Shown here: positions 1 through 11,207 of the stretch, piece by piece
How the letters are laid out: every line of letters starts with the position of its first letter
How positions within the stretch are numbered: position 1 is the stretch's first letter
Source of the DNA: Sanderia malayensis
Lineage: Eukaryota > Cnidaria > Scyphozoa > Semaeostomeae > Pelagiidae
Length of the DNA stretch: 64,000 nt
NCBI GenBank assembly: GCA_013076295.1
Contig: RQOL01000660.1
Location: 1,984,001 to 2,048,000, forward strand
Reading direction: 5' to 3'
The notes under the pieces: model-generated
What the model was told of the DNA's origin: nothing
Seen by the model: only the letters and a program-made list of their open reading frames with translations
The model's database searches: none
Position numbers and translations under genes: made by a program

Positions 1-1451
1 TAAAATCCATTGTGCGTTGGTCGAAATGAAAAAATTGACCCTGTAATGTCAAAGCCTTTTGTCCATTAACAATCAAGCATTGCAGATATCCCGACCCTTG
101 AGTCTATTCATGGTTTTTACGTTGATCCATGCTAGGATCAGGCTCGAACACAAGAAGCTGGGCGTGTCATTGCCCTAATAGCATATACATTGTGAAAAAA
201 ATAAAAAAAAAACTAAACGAATGGTATAATACAGTCACACCATCTAGATCTAGTGTCTGAGTCTAGAATTTTCAACTTTCTTGCGTTTCAAAAACCCAGT
301 ACTGAACTGTTTAATTCTTCGAAGAGCCGACAACAACTGTCTTATAAAAACTTTCTTGTAAAAAATGTGTATTCGCGGTGATAAATTATTCAATTTTGAA
401 AAGTTCCTTAATAATTTTGTTTTTAGTAGCACAAGTTCTTTAAATGTTGAAGAGTCTGTATTTGTGGTCCTCTTGTAAAAGAAATTTTTTTGAAAGCATT
501 AGCCATCATGCATGAGTTACCTGTCCAAATTTGGAAGCGAACGTTCGAAAATTGTCAACTTCCAACTTTAAGTCGATAAGCCAATGTTGGATCCCGAAAG
601 CTGTTTAACGCATGACTTAGTCCAAGATCCGGCCTAACTTTCTTATCATTATTGATTAGCATTGTGAATAAAATAGAAAATAGTAAAGAATAGGCAGGAT
701 AGACTTACCATGGTACTTTTGCTCAAGCTCAGCAAGCATTTGTGAATAACAAACATGCCTGTCGTTTAAACGTATTTTGCAATAAAAATATGAAAATTAC
801 AGAAGACATTGCATAGGCCGACAATAGCATCACTTTAACCCTGGGGAAATTTAAAACAATTTATTTGGCAGAAAGCATTATAACGTGAAGAATTTCGACA
901 ATTTACTACAATATTCGTTTACAATGTACAGGGAACAATCAATAGGGAGATACAAATGCGTCAATGCTTGTCCAAATTAACAAAAGATTTAAACCAAAAA
1001 ATTTGCGAGTTTCTTTTGTCTCTCAGTTCATTTTTCGTTTATTCAGATTTAGCCTCATATAAAGCAACACAAAGGACATCCAGGCCTTGTAGATACAAGA
1101 TCTTAACTTTTTCGAAACAAACAAACAAATAAACTTCTTTTGAATATCTTAGTTGACAATTCCAAACAAAAAGCAGATTTTCATGAGAAAATTTAATGTG
1201 ATTAACCAAAAAAATCTATAAGACAAGCCATCAAGGTAAAGCTTAATGAAATAGTGTTCTATTCAAGATACAAGGATATATTCGTTGTCCTAAAAAGTGA
1301 AGTACAACTTGCTAAACAAAGATATATTCTTTAATAAAAAAATAATACTGAAATCATAGAAAAACGACAGCATTGACCATTAACGCTTGTTTAAAATCAT
1401 CGAAATGGTATAAATGGGCAAGTAAGAAAAGAAGAATAAAATGTTTTTCGG
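1..1451. other. Intergenic spacer with a third-type leader donor
   Basis: No gene is supported here. The stretch is about 98% alike by eye to 19106-20550 and 38877-40327, so it is part of the duplicated spacer of the array. It contains a minus-strand splice donor at 708-707 (exon side ends at 709) of the same type as at 19813, 23855 and 39584. That donor would serve a transporter lying left of the window. The short minus-strand ORF at 250-432 recurs with the duplication at 19355 and 39126, but it is AT-rich, has no recognisable domain, and is most likely chance. Confidence 0.6.
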
Positions 1452-3044
1452 TCACAAATGATCTTCTTGCACAAAGTTGTCTGTGTTTGACTCCCCTTCG
1501 AATATGCAGGGAACAAGGTTGAATTTAGCAAGAAGAAATTCATTGAAGAAGGTGGAAGCATTCTTCACACATACAGGCAGATGGTCATGTCTGTGAATGA
1601 AGATGTAATACACAGGCAATGAAGATAACATAATGGCAAAACTAATACTCGACTCGAAAGGCATTTTAACAAAAGGCACAATGACAAGCAACAACGCAGT
1701 TGCACTGGTGAATAACGGATTAATCAACCAAACCTTGAATGGCCTATGAAACAATGGCCTTCGTATTCTCATCAAAACAACACTGAATATAGCAAGAAAA
1801 TATTGCACCCACATAGCGCAGGAGAAAATTGTGAGCAAAAATTGCAATTTATTCCCTGCTATCACTATCCAAAAAGATGTCAAAAAAAATAGTGTCACAA
1901 TTGAGACTACAGGCGTTCGCTTGCTTCTGTGGATGAAGGAGAGTGCATTGGGCAGCTGGCCCTCCCTTGCTGCTGACAACATCAGTCTCGGAAATACGAA
2001 AATGGCCGCATTCAAAGATCCAAAGCACGAAAGTGCAACAGCGATTGGCATTACAACAGAAGCTTTTCTGCCAAGAATTTTCTCCACAAAATAAGTAGCT
2101 GTAGTGGTAGAGTGACCAATTTCCCCGTGAGAAAGAACTGAAACAAAAGCCAAGTTGGTCAGCACATAGAAAGCTATGACAAAAGGAATGCCAGTGATGA
2201 TTGACAGCCACAAATTCCTCTTCATGTTCTTCAGTTCTTCAATGAAGATTGTCACCTCGCCCCAACCATCAAGCGACCATAATGCATTGCAGAAAGCCAG
2301 TCCAAAACTGCCGAAGTCAAATGAATGCTGAGTATTGTTGAACATTAACAAGTAGTTGCTTGTATGGCCTAATCCTACTTGCCATGCTCCAAGAACAACC
2401 AGAAGCATGACAGAGATTGTTTGCAGAATAGTAAATATAATTTGTGTTTTGCTGGCAAATGAAACACTGAAAGTGTTGATCAAAGATGTAATTAGGACGA
2501 ATAGAATTGCAAGGAACTTCATAAGCGAGTTGCTTTCACTTATGAGATTGTAGGAAAACCATGTGATATTGTCACTAATTACTACTGCTATCATAGCGCT
2601 GTTAATTGGCAGTAACACTAGGATGTTAGCCCAAATTGTAAAGAACCCAGCTAGATTACCGTACGCTTCCAAGATGAACAAATATGTTCCGCCTGCTTTG
2701 CCGTACATGCAGGCCAATTCACAGTAGCACAGGGCACCAAGCAGGCAGGGTATACCAGCTAATATCCATATCACAATTGCCATTCCCATGTTGTTGGTCT
2801 GTCTTGCAACCAGGGCCGGTGACACAAATATACCTGATCCAAATAAAATGCCAACAATGAACACGAAGGCGTGTTTGAAACCGAGGCTCCTTCGTAGCGT
2901 TTTTCCACCTGCAGCCAAGGCTCCCCCGTAGTTTTTTGAAGATGTCGACAACGATCTAATAATCGGTAAATTTTCATTGGATGAATCGTTCTTCTCATAA
3001 CTGATGTTGAAGAATCCTTCAATATTTTGTTGTGAATTATCCAT
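1452..3044 (-). CDS. SLC7-like amino-acid transporter, array unit 1
   Basis: Intact 530-aa APC-superfamily transporter, close to the usual 480-535 aa of SLC7 light chains. A 52-residue hydrophilic N-tail is followed by about 12 hydrophobic segments. The TM1 substrate-site motif GSGIFVSP is at 69-76, the TM6-like segment ALWSLDGWGEV at 254-264 followed by an EE pair, and SAAREGQLP at 357-365. By family knowledge it would exchange or import neutral or cationic amino acids at the plasma membrane; the substrate cannot be read from sequence. The TM3-TM4 loop (about 158-176) has no cysteine where heavy-chain-linked SLC7 proteins carry one. That loop is of class A (LLPINSA ... ISDNI). The ATG is the first in the exon, 31 bases after an acceptor (AG at 3077-3076). 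With the donor at 4364 this gives a 1289-bp leader intron. It is nearly identical to unit 10 (40328-41920). Confidence 0.93.
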   Translation of the reverse strand: MDNSQQNIEGFFNISYEKNDSSNENLPIIRSLSTSSKNYGGALAAGGKTLRRSLGFKHAFVFIVGILFGSGIFVSPALVARQTNNMGMAIVIWILAGIPCLLGALCYCELACMYGKAGGTYLFILEAYGNLAGFFTIWANILVLLPINSAMIAVVISDNITWFSYNLISESNSLMKFLAILFVLITSLINTFSVSFASKTQIIFTILQTISVMLLVVLGAWQVGLGHTSNYLLMFNNTQHSFDFGSFGLAFCNALWSLDGWGEVTIFIEELKNMKRNLWLSIITGIPFVIAFYVLTNLAFVSVLSHGEIGHSTTTATYFVEKILGRKASVVMPIAVALSCFGSLNAAIFVFPRLMLSAAREGQLPNALSFIHRSKRTPVVSIVTLFFLTSFWIVIAGNKLQFLLTIFSCAMWVQYFLAIFSVVLMRIRRPLFHRPFKVWLINPLFTSATALLLVIVPFVKMPFESSISFAIMLSSLPVYYIFIHRHDHLPVCVKNASTFFNEFLLAKFNLVPCIFEGESNTDNFVQEDHL

Positions 3045-3075
3045 TTTTGAATCAAACGCAATGTTTAAACCGCAA

Positions 3076-4364
3076 CTGAAATGAAAGAAATCAAATCATT
3101 TTGTGAAAGATAAAAGAGCATTTAAAACTGGAAGTAGCATCGAGTTAGGAAACTCGTGCACTTGGAGAGGATGGAAATTTGACAGAACTGGCTCCACTGG
3201 CCTGGGACAGGTCATGCAACAGGCCAAAAACAAAGATTTCAATAATATTAATTCGGGTGACTTTCGGTTCGGCGAATTTTTTAAATTCAGGTGTGGAGCA
3301 ACATAAAATTGACATTAAAACTAAGATAAATATCTTCTAGCCTTCCGAACTTAAGTAAATTACTACCCAGACCCAAACTTCTGTTCCTGCCAATTTGACT
3401 TGAGCCAGACAACGCGGCTGTCTATTACCAGACCGCCGAGTTTTGTAACAAAAATAATCCTAAGCAAAATCAGAGGTCAACAGATACTGCCAAAAAAGTC
3501 GCAATTAAGCTAACTGTAACTCTGCCACGAAAAAGAGAGTAAACAAACACATGGCCTGAATAAAATGCTGCAAAATTCTCAGTAAGGGTTGAGAAAAAAC
3601 AAACAATTTCGAAAGAAAGAAAAATAAAGAGCAACTCTTTGACTCCCTCCCCATCCCAAGCGAGGGTTGGCTGTGTACACCTTTCCTGCAATAGAATCAC
3701 TGATTTAAAATCATGGTTGCCATAAGGAGTCCCACCCAAAGTTAGCTGACGATTGTTCGAAGATTAAGAAACATTCTAAAACATGCAAACATTGAACTCT
3801 CAATTTTGTTTTATTTTCATACTTAAAAATTGCCTTAGCTTGTATAGCTAATTGTTAATGAAAGTTGTGCTTGTGATTTCTAGTTATAAAAGCTCAAACC
3901 TGCGGTTTAAACAAACAAAATAAAAGCAAAATAAAACGCTAAGATGTTGTTAAAATACTCTTTTTCATTATTAACAAACAAGTTTATATGGAATCTGGAT
4001 TTGATAGGCTCAAAAACCTGAAAAAGCACACTTTAAGGAGAATTAGCCCAAAAGGAATTTCTGAAATTTTTATTACTGCAAATAACTGAAAATTAGAAAG
4101 CATGTTTCATTTATTTCTATTCAATAAAATATAATTTATTTGCATTGCCCGGCATTAAGTCTTAGTATTAGGAACTTGGCCCGAGGTAGGTGCCTTCCTA
4201 AGAAAGGGTGTGTTCCTCGTTCGACTTTTCAGAGTACAACTTTGTTCACGCAAATTTCATGGAGAGCTGTTTGATCCATAACCTGGCCCATAGTTCAGGC
4301 TGTTTATCTCATTATAATCAGTTAAAATAAAGAAAACAGTGAAAAGCAGACAGAGTGGACTTAC
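3076..4364 (-). other. Leader intron of transporter unit 1
   Basis: Inferred GT-AG intron: donor gtaagt at 4364-4359, acceptor ttcag ending at 3076. Minus-strand ORFs of 60-90 codons inside it recur in the paralogous introns at 33871-35167 and 41952-43242, but no domain is visible. Apart from the intron itself I see nothing functional in it. Confidence 0.6.
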
Positions 4365-4403
4365 CTTTCTTTATCTTGCGATGTATAGCAGCTGCCGAAG
4401 ATT
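4365..4403 (-). other. Putative non-coding leader exon (3' end), unit 1
   Basis: On the minus strand a conserved segment ending ...gataaagaaag sits directly before a consensus gtaagt donor. The same segment and donor recur upstream of units 5, 6, 8, 10 and 13, with a decayed version at unit 3. Such conservation in an otherwise drifting spacer suggests a spliced 5'UTR exon; its 5' end cannot be placed. Confidence 0.55.
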
Positions 4404-5383
4404 GACTCAGTCTTGTTGGTATACAATTTGATCAAAATCAAAAGATACGTGGCTCAGATGAATGTAACAAGCAAAATACAAAAACTCGGGCGAAACAAGA
4501 CATTACATAGGCTGCTGGTCAGCATTTTCGCGGTAAGGGCTGGAAACAAAGGCACAATAGAGATAAGCACAATATGAACTCAGATACATTTACCACAAAA
4601 TATTTCGTTGCGGGAAATGCTTTTCAAATACCAAAATTTCAAGAAAAAGGCTTCAAAGGATTTTGAAAATCCCCACAAAAAATTATCGTTGCGTAACCTG
4701 TTAATTCAAGCAACACATATATATAACAGCATCATTGTCAATTTCAGCTCTGAAACTAAATTACGTTCACCATCGACAAAGGCGCAGATTTTAATTGTTC
4801 ATTAATTTAAACTTGTTTTTCGATTACAAACCATTCTACCACACTTGAAAGATAATAAAGAGCTTTGAATGCCAATTGCATCTCTTTAGCTTGCTTTTAC
4901 ATAAACAAAAAAATATTTTACGACATTATTGCGACAACTGTTTTCCAAGCCTCGGCCCTAAGTCACGTGGGATGATAGAATACAAGTGCTCGGCGCTCGC
5001 TTGATAATTTAGATTATTTTAATGGAGAATGTAAACAGATGCTTGCTCTGACAAAGTCACTAGCCCGTGTTTTTTCAAATATGTTCTTCTCAAATATAAA
5101 TCTCAACTTCTTACAGTTAAATAATTATAATTGTGCAAAGCACTGATAGCCACAATTGCGAAAAATGCTGTTCTATCCAGGGCACACCGATAATATTGCC
5201 GTTGTTTCACAAAATAAAACTTAAAGACATGACCGAATCACAAACTTGCTAAACAAAATGTATGAAAGAAGCAAAAGCTTGAAGCAATGAAAAACGGCAA
5301 TATTGTCCCTTAACGTTTACTTAAAACAGTCCAAATAGTAGCTATATGTACAGGAAAGAAAAAAGCTAAAAAACGTTCTTCGG
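4404..5383. other. Spacer between units 1 and 2
   Basis: No gene is supported. It contains the shared upstream region of unit 1, including a CACGTG at 4964-4969, and the 3' flank of unit 2. The plus-strand ORF at 4608-4805 is duplicated at 22697 and 43479, but only as part of conserved spacer DNA. Confidence 0.55.
4964..4969. promoter_or_regulatory. Conserved CACGTG E-box
   Basis: The hexamer lies in the context gtcacgtggga, about 600 bp upstream of the unit 1 leader donor. The same context recurs at 15920, 23248, 35691 and 43835, each 470-770 bp upstream of a leader donor; the copy near 28588 reads CACATG. It is a candidate bHLH-zip site in the promoter, inferred from position and recurrence only. 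Confidence 0.35.
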
Positions 5384-6979
5384 TCACAAGTGATCATCGT
5401 GCCCAAGATTATTTGTGTTTGACTCCCCTTCGAATATGCAGAGAACAAGGTTGAATTTAGCAAGAAGAAATTCATTGAAGAAGATGGAAGCATTCTTCAC
5501 ACATACAGGCAGATTGTCATGTCTGTGAATGAAGATGTAATACACAGGCAATGCAGATACCATAAGGACAAAACTTATACTCGACTCGACAGGCATTTTA
5601 ACAAAAGGCACAATGACAAGCAACAAAGCAGTTGCGCTGGTGAATAACGGATTAATCAACCAAACCTTGAATGGCCTATCAAACTCTGGCCTTCGTATTC
5701 TCATCAAAACAACACTGAATATTGCCAGAAAATATTGTACCCACATAGCGCAGGAGAAAATTGTAAGTAAAGATTGCAATTTATTCCCTGCTATCACTAT
5801 CCAAACAGCTGTAAAAAGAAACAGCGTCACTATTGCGACAACAGGAGTTCTCTTGTTTTTGTGGATAAAGCAGAGTGCGTAGGGCAGTTGGCCCTCTCTT
5901 GCTGCTGACAACATCATTCTCGGAAATAAAAACATACTGGCATTTAAGCATCCAAAGGACGAAAGTGCAACTGCAACTGGAATGATCATGGCAGCTTTTC
6001 TGCCAAGAATCTTTTGCACAAAAATTGTGGCTGTAGTCGAAGAGCGGCCAATTTCCTTGCGAGAAAGAACTGAGACAAAAGCCAAGTTGGTCAAAACGTA
6101 GAAAAATATGACAAAAGGAATGCCAGTGATGATTGACAACCACAAATTCCTCTTCATGTTCTTGAGCTCTTCAATGAGGATCGTCACGTCGCCCCAACCC
6201 TCAAACGACCACAATGCATTGTAGAAAGCGAGTCCAAAGCTACCAAACTCAAATGAATGCTGAGTATTGTTGAACATTACCAAGTAGTTGCTTGTATGGC
6301 CTAATCCTACTTGCCATGCTCCAAGAACAACCAAAAATATTACAGCTATTATTTGCACAATAGTAAATATCATTTGTGTTTTGCTGGTAAATGAAACACT
6401 GAAAATGTTGATCAAAGCAGAAATTAGGACGAATTGAATTGCAATGAATTTCATAAGCCAGGTGCTTTCTGTTGTTTCCAGATCGTAGAAGAACCAGGTG
6501 ATATTGTCGCCTATAACAACTGCAACAATGGCTGTGCCAACTGGTATCATGACGAAAATATTGGTCCAAATTGTAAAGAACCCAGCCAGTTTACCGTACG
6601 CTTCCAAGATGAACAAATATGTTCCGCCTGCTTTGCCGTACATGCAGGCCAATTCACAGTAGCACAGGGCACCAAACAGGCAGGGTATACCAGCTAATAT
6701 CCATATCACACTTGCCATTCCCATGTTGTTGGTCTCTCTCGCAACAAGGGCCGGTGACACAAATATACCTGATCCAAATAATATGCCGACAATGAACACG
6801 AAGGCGTGTTTGAAACCGAGGCTCCTTCTTAGCGTTTTCCCGCCTGTTGCCAAGGCTCCCCCGTAGCTTCTTGATGATGACGACAACGATCTAATAATCG
6901 GTAAATTTTCATTGGATGAATCGTTCTTCTCATAACTGATGTTGAAAAATCCTTGAATATTTTGTTGTTTATCCTCCAT
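5384..6979 (-). CDS. SLC7-like amino-acid transporter, array unit 2
   Basis: Intact 531-aa transporter with the same order of features as unit 1: hydrophilic N-tail starting MEDKQQ, GSGIF in TM1, ALWSFEGWGDV in TM6, SAAREGQLP, and a short C-tail ending GHDDHL. The TM3-TM4 region is of class B (MIPVGTA ... IGDNITWFFYDLETTES) and has no cysteine for heavy-chain linkage. The ATG at 6979 lies 35 bases inside an exon whose acceptor AG is at 7016-7015. A donor at 7576 gives an inferred leader intron of 562 bp. The 5' flank (6980-7320) is closely matched by the flank of unit 11 (45930-46260), its duplicate, although unit 11 has since taken a different N-tail and a frameshift. Confidence 0.93.
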   Translation of the reverse strand: MEDKQQNIQGFFNISYEKNDSSNENLPIIRSLSSSSRSYGGALATGGKTLRRSLGFKHAFVFIVGILFGSGIFVSPALVARETNNMGMASVIWILAGIPCLFGALCYCELACMYGKAGGTYLFILEAYGKLAGFFTIWTNIFVMIPVGTAIVAVVIGDNITWFFYDLETTESTWLMKFIAIQFVLISALINIFSVSFTSKTQMIFTIVQIIAVIFLVVLGAWQVGLGHTSNYLVMFNNTQHSFEFGSFGLAFYNALWSFEGWGDVTILIEELKNMKRNLWLSIITGIPFVIFFYVLTNLAFVSVLSRKEIGRSSTTATIFVQKILGRKAAMIIPVAVALSSFGCLNASMFLFPRMMLSAAREGQLPYALCFIHKNKRTPVVAIVTLFLFTAVWIVIAGNKLQSLLTIFSCAMWVQYFLAIFSVVLMRIRRPEFDRPFKVWLINPLFTSATALLLVIVPFVKMPVESSISFVLMVSALPVYYIFIHRHDNLPVCVKNASIFFNEFLLAKFNLVLCIFEGESNTNNLGHDDHL

Positions 6980-7576
6980 TTTTTAAGCAAACTTTCACAG
7001 CTGTTAAGTGACACCTGAAATTCAACAAGTCGACAATAAGACACAAGACATCCTGACACACTTGCGACTTCCCCAACCTTTGCACATATATTTATCAGTC
7101 TCCCCCAACTTATGTTGTCTTTAGGGACAATCTTACACAATGTCGACAAATTCCGTTTCCAAGATTGGGGTCCGATTGAGAAAACAAGATTGCTTTAGAG
7201 GAATAGTGGGTTGAATAAAGCCCACGAGAATGGAAGTTTGTGGGCCGATAGCTTTTATCTTTGTTATACAACTGTTTTATCCTTCACAGCCGTTTTTCCA
7301 AATTGAAGTTTTCATGTGGTAGATATTAAATAAACAATACACTCGACAACTAGTGAATATTTTTATTTGCGAAACTTTGTCAGGCAAGAAAAAACGTTGA
7401 AATTCTAATCAAGGCTCCGTTCTTCAAGGTTAGATTTATTAAAGTTTAACGGTATTCATTCAAACATCATCGCAAGCTGTTTAACGCATTACTTAGTCCA
7501 ACGCCCATCCTAACTTTCTTACAACCATTGATGTAGCATTTTAAATAAAATAGTGAACAGCAGGCAAAAAATTTAC

Positions 7577-7620
7577 CCTTTCCATTCTCTGATTTCTTTT
7601 TTCTTCAGGAATATATTTAT
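7577..7620 (-). other. Putative leader exon (3' end), unit 2
   Basis: A second type of leader donor: purine-rich minus-strand sequence ending aaaggg, then gtaaat. Relatives lie at 18554 (unit 4), 38323 (unit 9), 46533 (unit 11) and 50002 (unit 12). The donor is weaker than gtaagt. Confidence 0.4.
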
Positions 7621-7965
7621 GGCAACAGCAATATTTTGAGTTGGCTTGACTCGTCCTCAACATGCGTATATGAAAGGTATTTTGAAATACAAAGATGATG
7701 CGGGAATTGAAAAAGCTAACAATGACACAAACAAAGGAAATTTATTAGTAAAAGAGCTTGGGGAAACTGAACTGAAGTGCTCGGATTGTCCCGCCCTAAG
7801 GGGTAGCGAGTACTCTTTAGGACTCTTTAGGACTTTAGAAAATCCAGCCGTTGAGTGGCTGGACTCTCATAATTTTCTGAACAATCGTTTGATAATATAT
7901 ACAATTCGAATTTCGACTTACAAAATCTGTTGTTTCCGACTCACAATGTTCACGATGAGTTGACA
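7621..7965. other. Duplicated spacer left of the retroelement
   Basis: This stretch matches 46640-47262, with a gap, in the second duplicate. From about 7760 it may already be the terminal part of the BEL/Pao fragment, interrupted at 7965 by the younger element. The plus-strand ORF at 7646-7963 has no recognisable domain. Confidence 0.5.
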
Positions 7966-8282
7966 TTCTCAATTCCTGCCTGTCATGAATTGTTGTTAAT
8001 ACTTTTGTAGCCAGATAAATTAATTGACGTTTAGGTGACAAGAAGCCAAATCAATGGCGGGGCGCCACTATCTATGCGAAAAGGACTTAACATGTTATAG
8101 CATAGGAACGCGAGTATGGCATACGTCAATTCTCTTTAACCAATAAGAATACGGCAAACACACTCGTGACTCACACCTAGCATTCAGAACAAATCATCTG
8201 TTGTTCTAATTCTCCCCTCACTTGAATTGTGTGCGCCGTGCTAGAGACACACGAATTCGAATTCTTATTCAAGACAAAATTT
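7966..8282 (+). repeat. Split direct repeat A1
   Basis: 317 bp, repeated without visible change at 10418-10734. It probably carries the promoter and 5' leader of the element; the gag ATG follows 42 bases after its end. Confidence 0.85.
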
Positions 8283-8324
8283 ACCAACTTTTGAACGACA
8301 AGATTACTATTTAACGTTGCTATC

Positions 8325-8780
8325 ATGCTGAAAGCAAGTGTCAGCAAAGAACGACGCAGTCGTCGAAATACGACAATGGCTTCGACCTCTAGCTCTCGCA
8401 ACGTGCGCACAGAACCAACTTCGTGAGAAGTCATTGCCGAATCACCCTCCCAGCTGTCTGAAGAGCACATCTAGCAAATCAAAGCAATCGTGGAAGACTT
8501 GATTGAAACCAGCCTGTCCAGAGTCGCACAAGAAGCAGCTAAAGTCGCTGTTGAGCTCGCACTGGCCAACCGATCATCTCCAACAACCGCACCTCAGCAC
8601 ACAAACGAAACACAGCCGTCCAATCAACGCCGATCATCACCAATCCCAAGCAATGGAGGTTTTACGCCCGAAATCCCAAGTGCTTGCGTGCGAAGCATTC
8701 AAGGGGGTGAGTTTTTTGGTATTTCTAACTGCTCCCTGAAAATGTGTCCCAGCTGGAAAATTCATGTCCTGATTATAACA
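8325..8780 (+). pseudogene. Gag-like ORF remnant of the retroelement
   Basis: Reading from the ATG at 8325 gives a Ser/Arg-rich start, then in-frame stops at about 8427 and 8472, and continues as an Ala/Glu-rich helix (EDLIETSLSRVAQEAAK). This is typical in position and composition for the ORF1 of DIRS-order elements. The start is taken as the first ATG after A1. The stops show it is not functional. Confidence 0.5.
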
Positions 8781-8989
8781 GCGGAGGTGCCCTATGCCGA
8801 GCTCAGTTATGCCTCTACACTGCATAAATGTAACAAGGCCGAATGTTGCGGATCTCACCCCCGTATTGCCTGCTCAAAGGATCCCGTACCTTCAATTCAA
8901 CCTGTCCCCCCAGGAAACCCTGCCTCATACCATTCAGATGAAAAACCCAACCGACGTCCACACCGAATATAACTTTTCTACTTCTGAGT

Positions 8990-10150
8990 ATGTCTGTAAT
9001 TTTGATTTTAATGTTGTTAAAACACCTATATTGATTGATAGTTTGTATGATTCGCTTTCCGGCAACCCAGACCCCCGGTTTGTAGATGACTTATGTAATC
9101 AGCTTCGCTATGGAGCTCGCGTCGGTTACGAGGGACCTCGCGTTTTCTAAGGTATTTCGCAGCCTGCCTACTGCCTTTGAGCACCCCGATATTGTCTCAA
9201 AATCATCCAGCAGGAAGACTTGCTGGGCCGCACAAGTAGCCCCTTTTCGGCCCCCCTCCATTTCTGAACTTTCAAGTTTTGCCTATCGGGCTCGTGCCTA
9301 AGAAAAACCCGGATAAATTTCACACTATTTTACTATTTCACCCCCGGCATGGTAGCTCTATCAATTCAAATATCGACAAACTATTTTTCTCTCTGACCTA
9401 CGTCACTATTGCCGATCCCATCTCTGCTCTTCGTTCTCTTGGCCAGGGCTCTTACATGGCTAAGACTGACATAGAGGCTGTTTTCAGACAAATCCCGGCC
9501 CCCTGACGATTGGGAACTCCTTGGTATGAAATGGAAAGGAAAATACTATTTCGACAAAGTTATACCCTTCGGCCTTCGAAGTACCCCGTTCATTTTAACG
9601 TCCTGGAATGAAGTCTAACTAATAAATGCGGCATTTCATTTGTTATTCCTCTCTTAGATGTTTTTTGATCATTGTACCAGCTTTTTCACAGGGGGACGCG
9701 AAATCCAACTGTCAAATCAGTTTGACCAGCATGCTAACGGCTTTTCGAAATCTCGGCGTCCCCCTAGCCCCCCACAAAACACAAGGGCTTTTCACGGTCC
9801 TCGAATTTCTAGGGATTATATTGGACTCTAATATCATGCAAGCCCGCCTCCCCGATGACAAGATATCTCGCCTTCGTCACGAACTTAGCCTGTGGACATC
9901 TAAGCGCACCACTACTCTCAAACAATTACAATCTTTGATCGGTTTGCTTAATTTTGCGTGCAAGGTTATCCCCCCCGGTCACGTGTTTCTACAACGTATC
10001 ATCAACCTCAGGTTGGTGTTTCGAAAAACAATCCTCCCTTGCGACTTAATCAGGAGTTCTACAAAGACATTGAGATGTTATATTACACTTATTACACTAT
10101 ACGCTACCTTATACTTTCCCTGTTGTAATTTTTTGTTTCGTCTATGGGGA
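8990..10150 (+). pseudogene. Broken reverse transcriptase / RNase H of the retroelement
   Basis: Shifted frames together read as the RT of a DIRS-order element: the block ending RYGARVGYEGPRV (to 9147), FEHPDIVSK (about 9177-9205), PIGLVPKKNPDKF (9282-9320), YMAKTDIEAVFRQIP (about 9455-9500), the connection-region block LQSLIGLLNFACKVIPPGHVF (9930-9990), and NQEFYKDIE near 10050. There are at least five frame changes or stops. The catalytic LLDDF is changed to LLDVF at 9654-9665 and followed by a frameshift, so activity is lost. Sequence for a tyrosine recombinase, expected after RNase H, is absent before B1. Confidence 0.75.
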
Positions 10151-10171
10151 TTACGCGGAGCGTAATTTGTG

Positions 10172-10417
10172 GCAGCAAGTGCTCGCTCAATCCTTAGCTC
10201 TCACTTTTCATAGACTCACCAAATTACACTTTACAAAGGGGGGATCAGATATTGAATGTAAGACCCCCGCGTAGGGCTGATGAGACGTTTGCTGCCATGA
10301 ACCATTTCCGCGTACTCCCACATAAAACTTGTGTTGTTTTTCTTGTATTCTGTCTCCACTGCCAAATGCTAAAGATAAGTTCGCGTCCAACTACACTTGG
10401 GGCGGAAAAAGGATTAA
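10172..10417 (+). repeat. Split direct repeat B1
   Basis: About 246 bp, repeated as B2 at 12431-12676, and directly joined to A2 at 10417/10418. The junction base a is shared by the ends of A and B, as expected from recombination of a circular intermediate. Confidence 0.85.
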
Positions 10418-10734
10418 TTCTCAATTCCTGCCTGTCATGAATTGTTGTTAATACTTTTGTAGCCAGATAAATTAATTGACGTTTAGGTGACAAGAAGCCA
10501 AATCAATGGCGGGGCGCCACTATCTATGCGAAAAGGACTTAACATGTTATAGCATAGGAACGCGAGTATGGCATACGTCAATTCTCTTTAACCAATAAGA
10601 ATACGGCAAACACACTCGTGACTCACACCTAGCATTCAGAACAAATCATCTGTTGTTCTAATTCTCCCCTCACTTGAATTGTGTGCGCCGTGCTAGAGAC
10701 ACACGAATTCGAATTCTTATTCAAGACAAAATTT
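10418..10734 (+). repeat. Split direct repeat A2
   Basis: Copy of A1 at 7966-8282 with the same length and no visible difference. Confidence 0.85.
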
Positions 10735-11207
10735 CCCACCATCCCACCCTCCTACTGTTACTTAGCGTACCTGTTATGGATTGATTTTACTACTTCCTTT
10801 ACTACCATTATTATCGTGTTTAATTTTATCTTAATTCTACTGCCGTACGTAGATAGATTATAGTTTTAAAACATTAACTTTGCCAGGACACCTAGCGTGC
10901 CAGACTTTTGCTGTTTCAATTTTGTTATTTCTTATCGCATTCCAGTATATCAGTAATATTAAGTTGCATTTAGAGAATTTATCCGATTTTTCTACAATAT
11001 GTTATAAATATTTATCTTGCATTATCAATAAATATGAAATGGTTCCTCTGGTGGCAAGCCTCACTCATGCGGCCCGGTCAGATTTTGTTGTTGAAATTGT
11101 TGAATAATACTGGGGATCTCCAGCATCCCTTCAAATATCAACCACATACGTCACTCAAATTTTAAGTCGGTTCCGGCATTAGAAATACGTTGACTCACTC
11201 ACAAACA
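10735..11207 (+). other. Element interior between A2 and the tandem array
   Basis: AT-rich sequence with short hydrophobic ORFs (10681-10863, 10880-11107) and no recognisable domain. I see no tyrosine recombinase or hydrolase motif here. Confidence 0.5.

Noticed and set aside
250..432. 60-codon minus ORF conserved at 19355, 39126 and in part at 23399
   Set aside because: Conserved only as part of the duplicated spacer; no domain, no start context, AT-rich composition.
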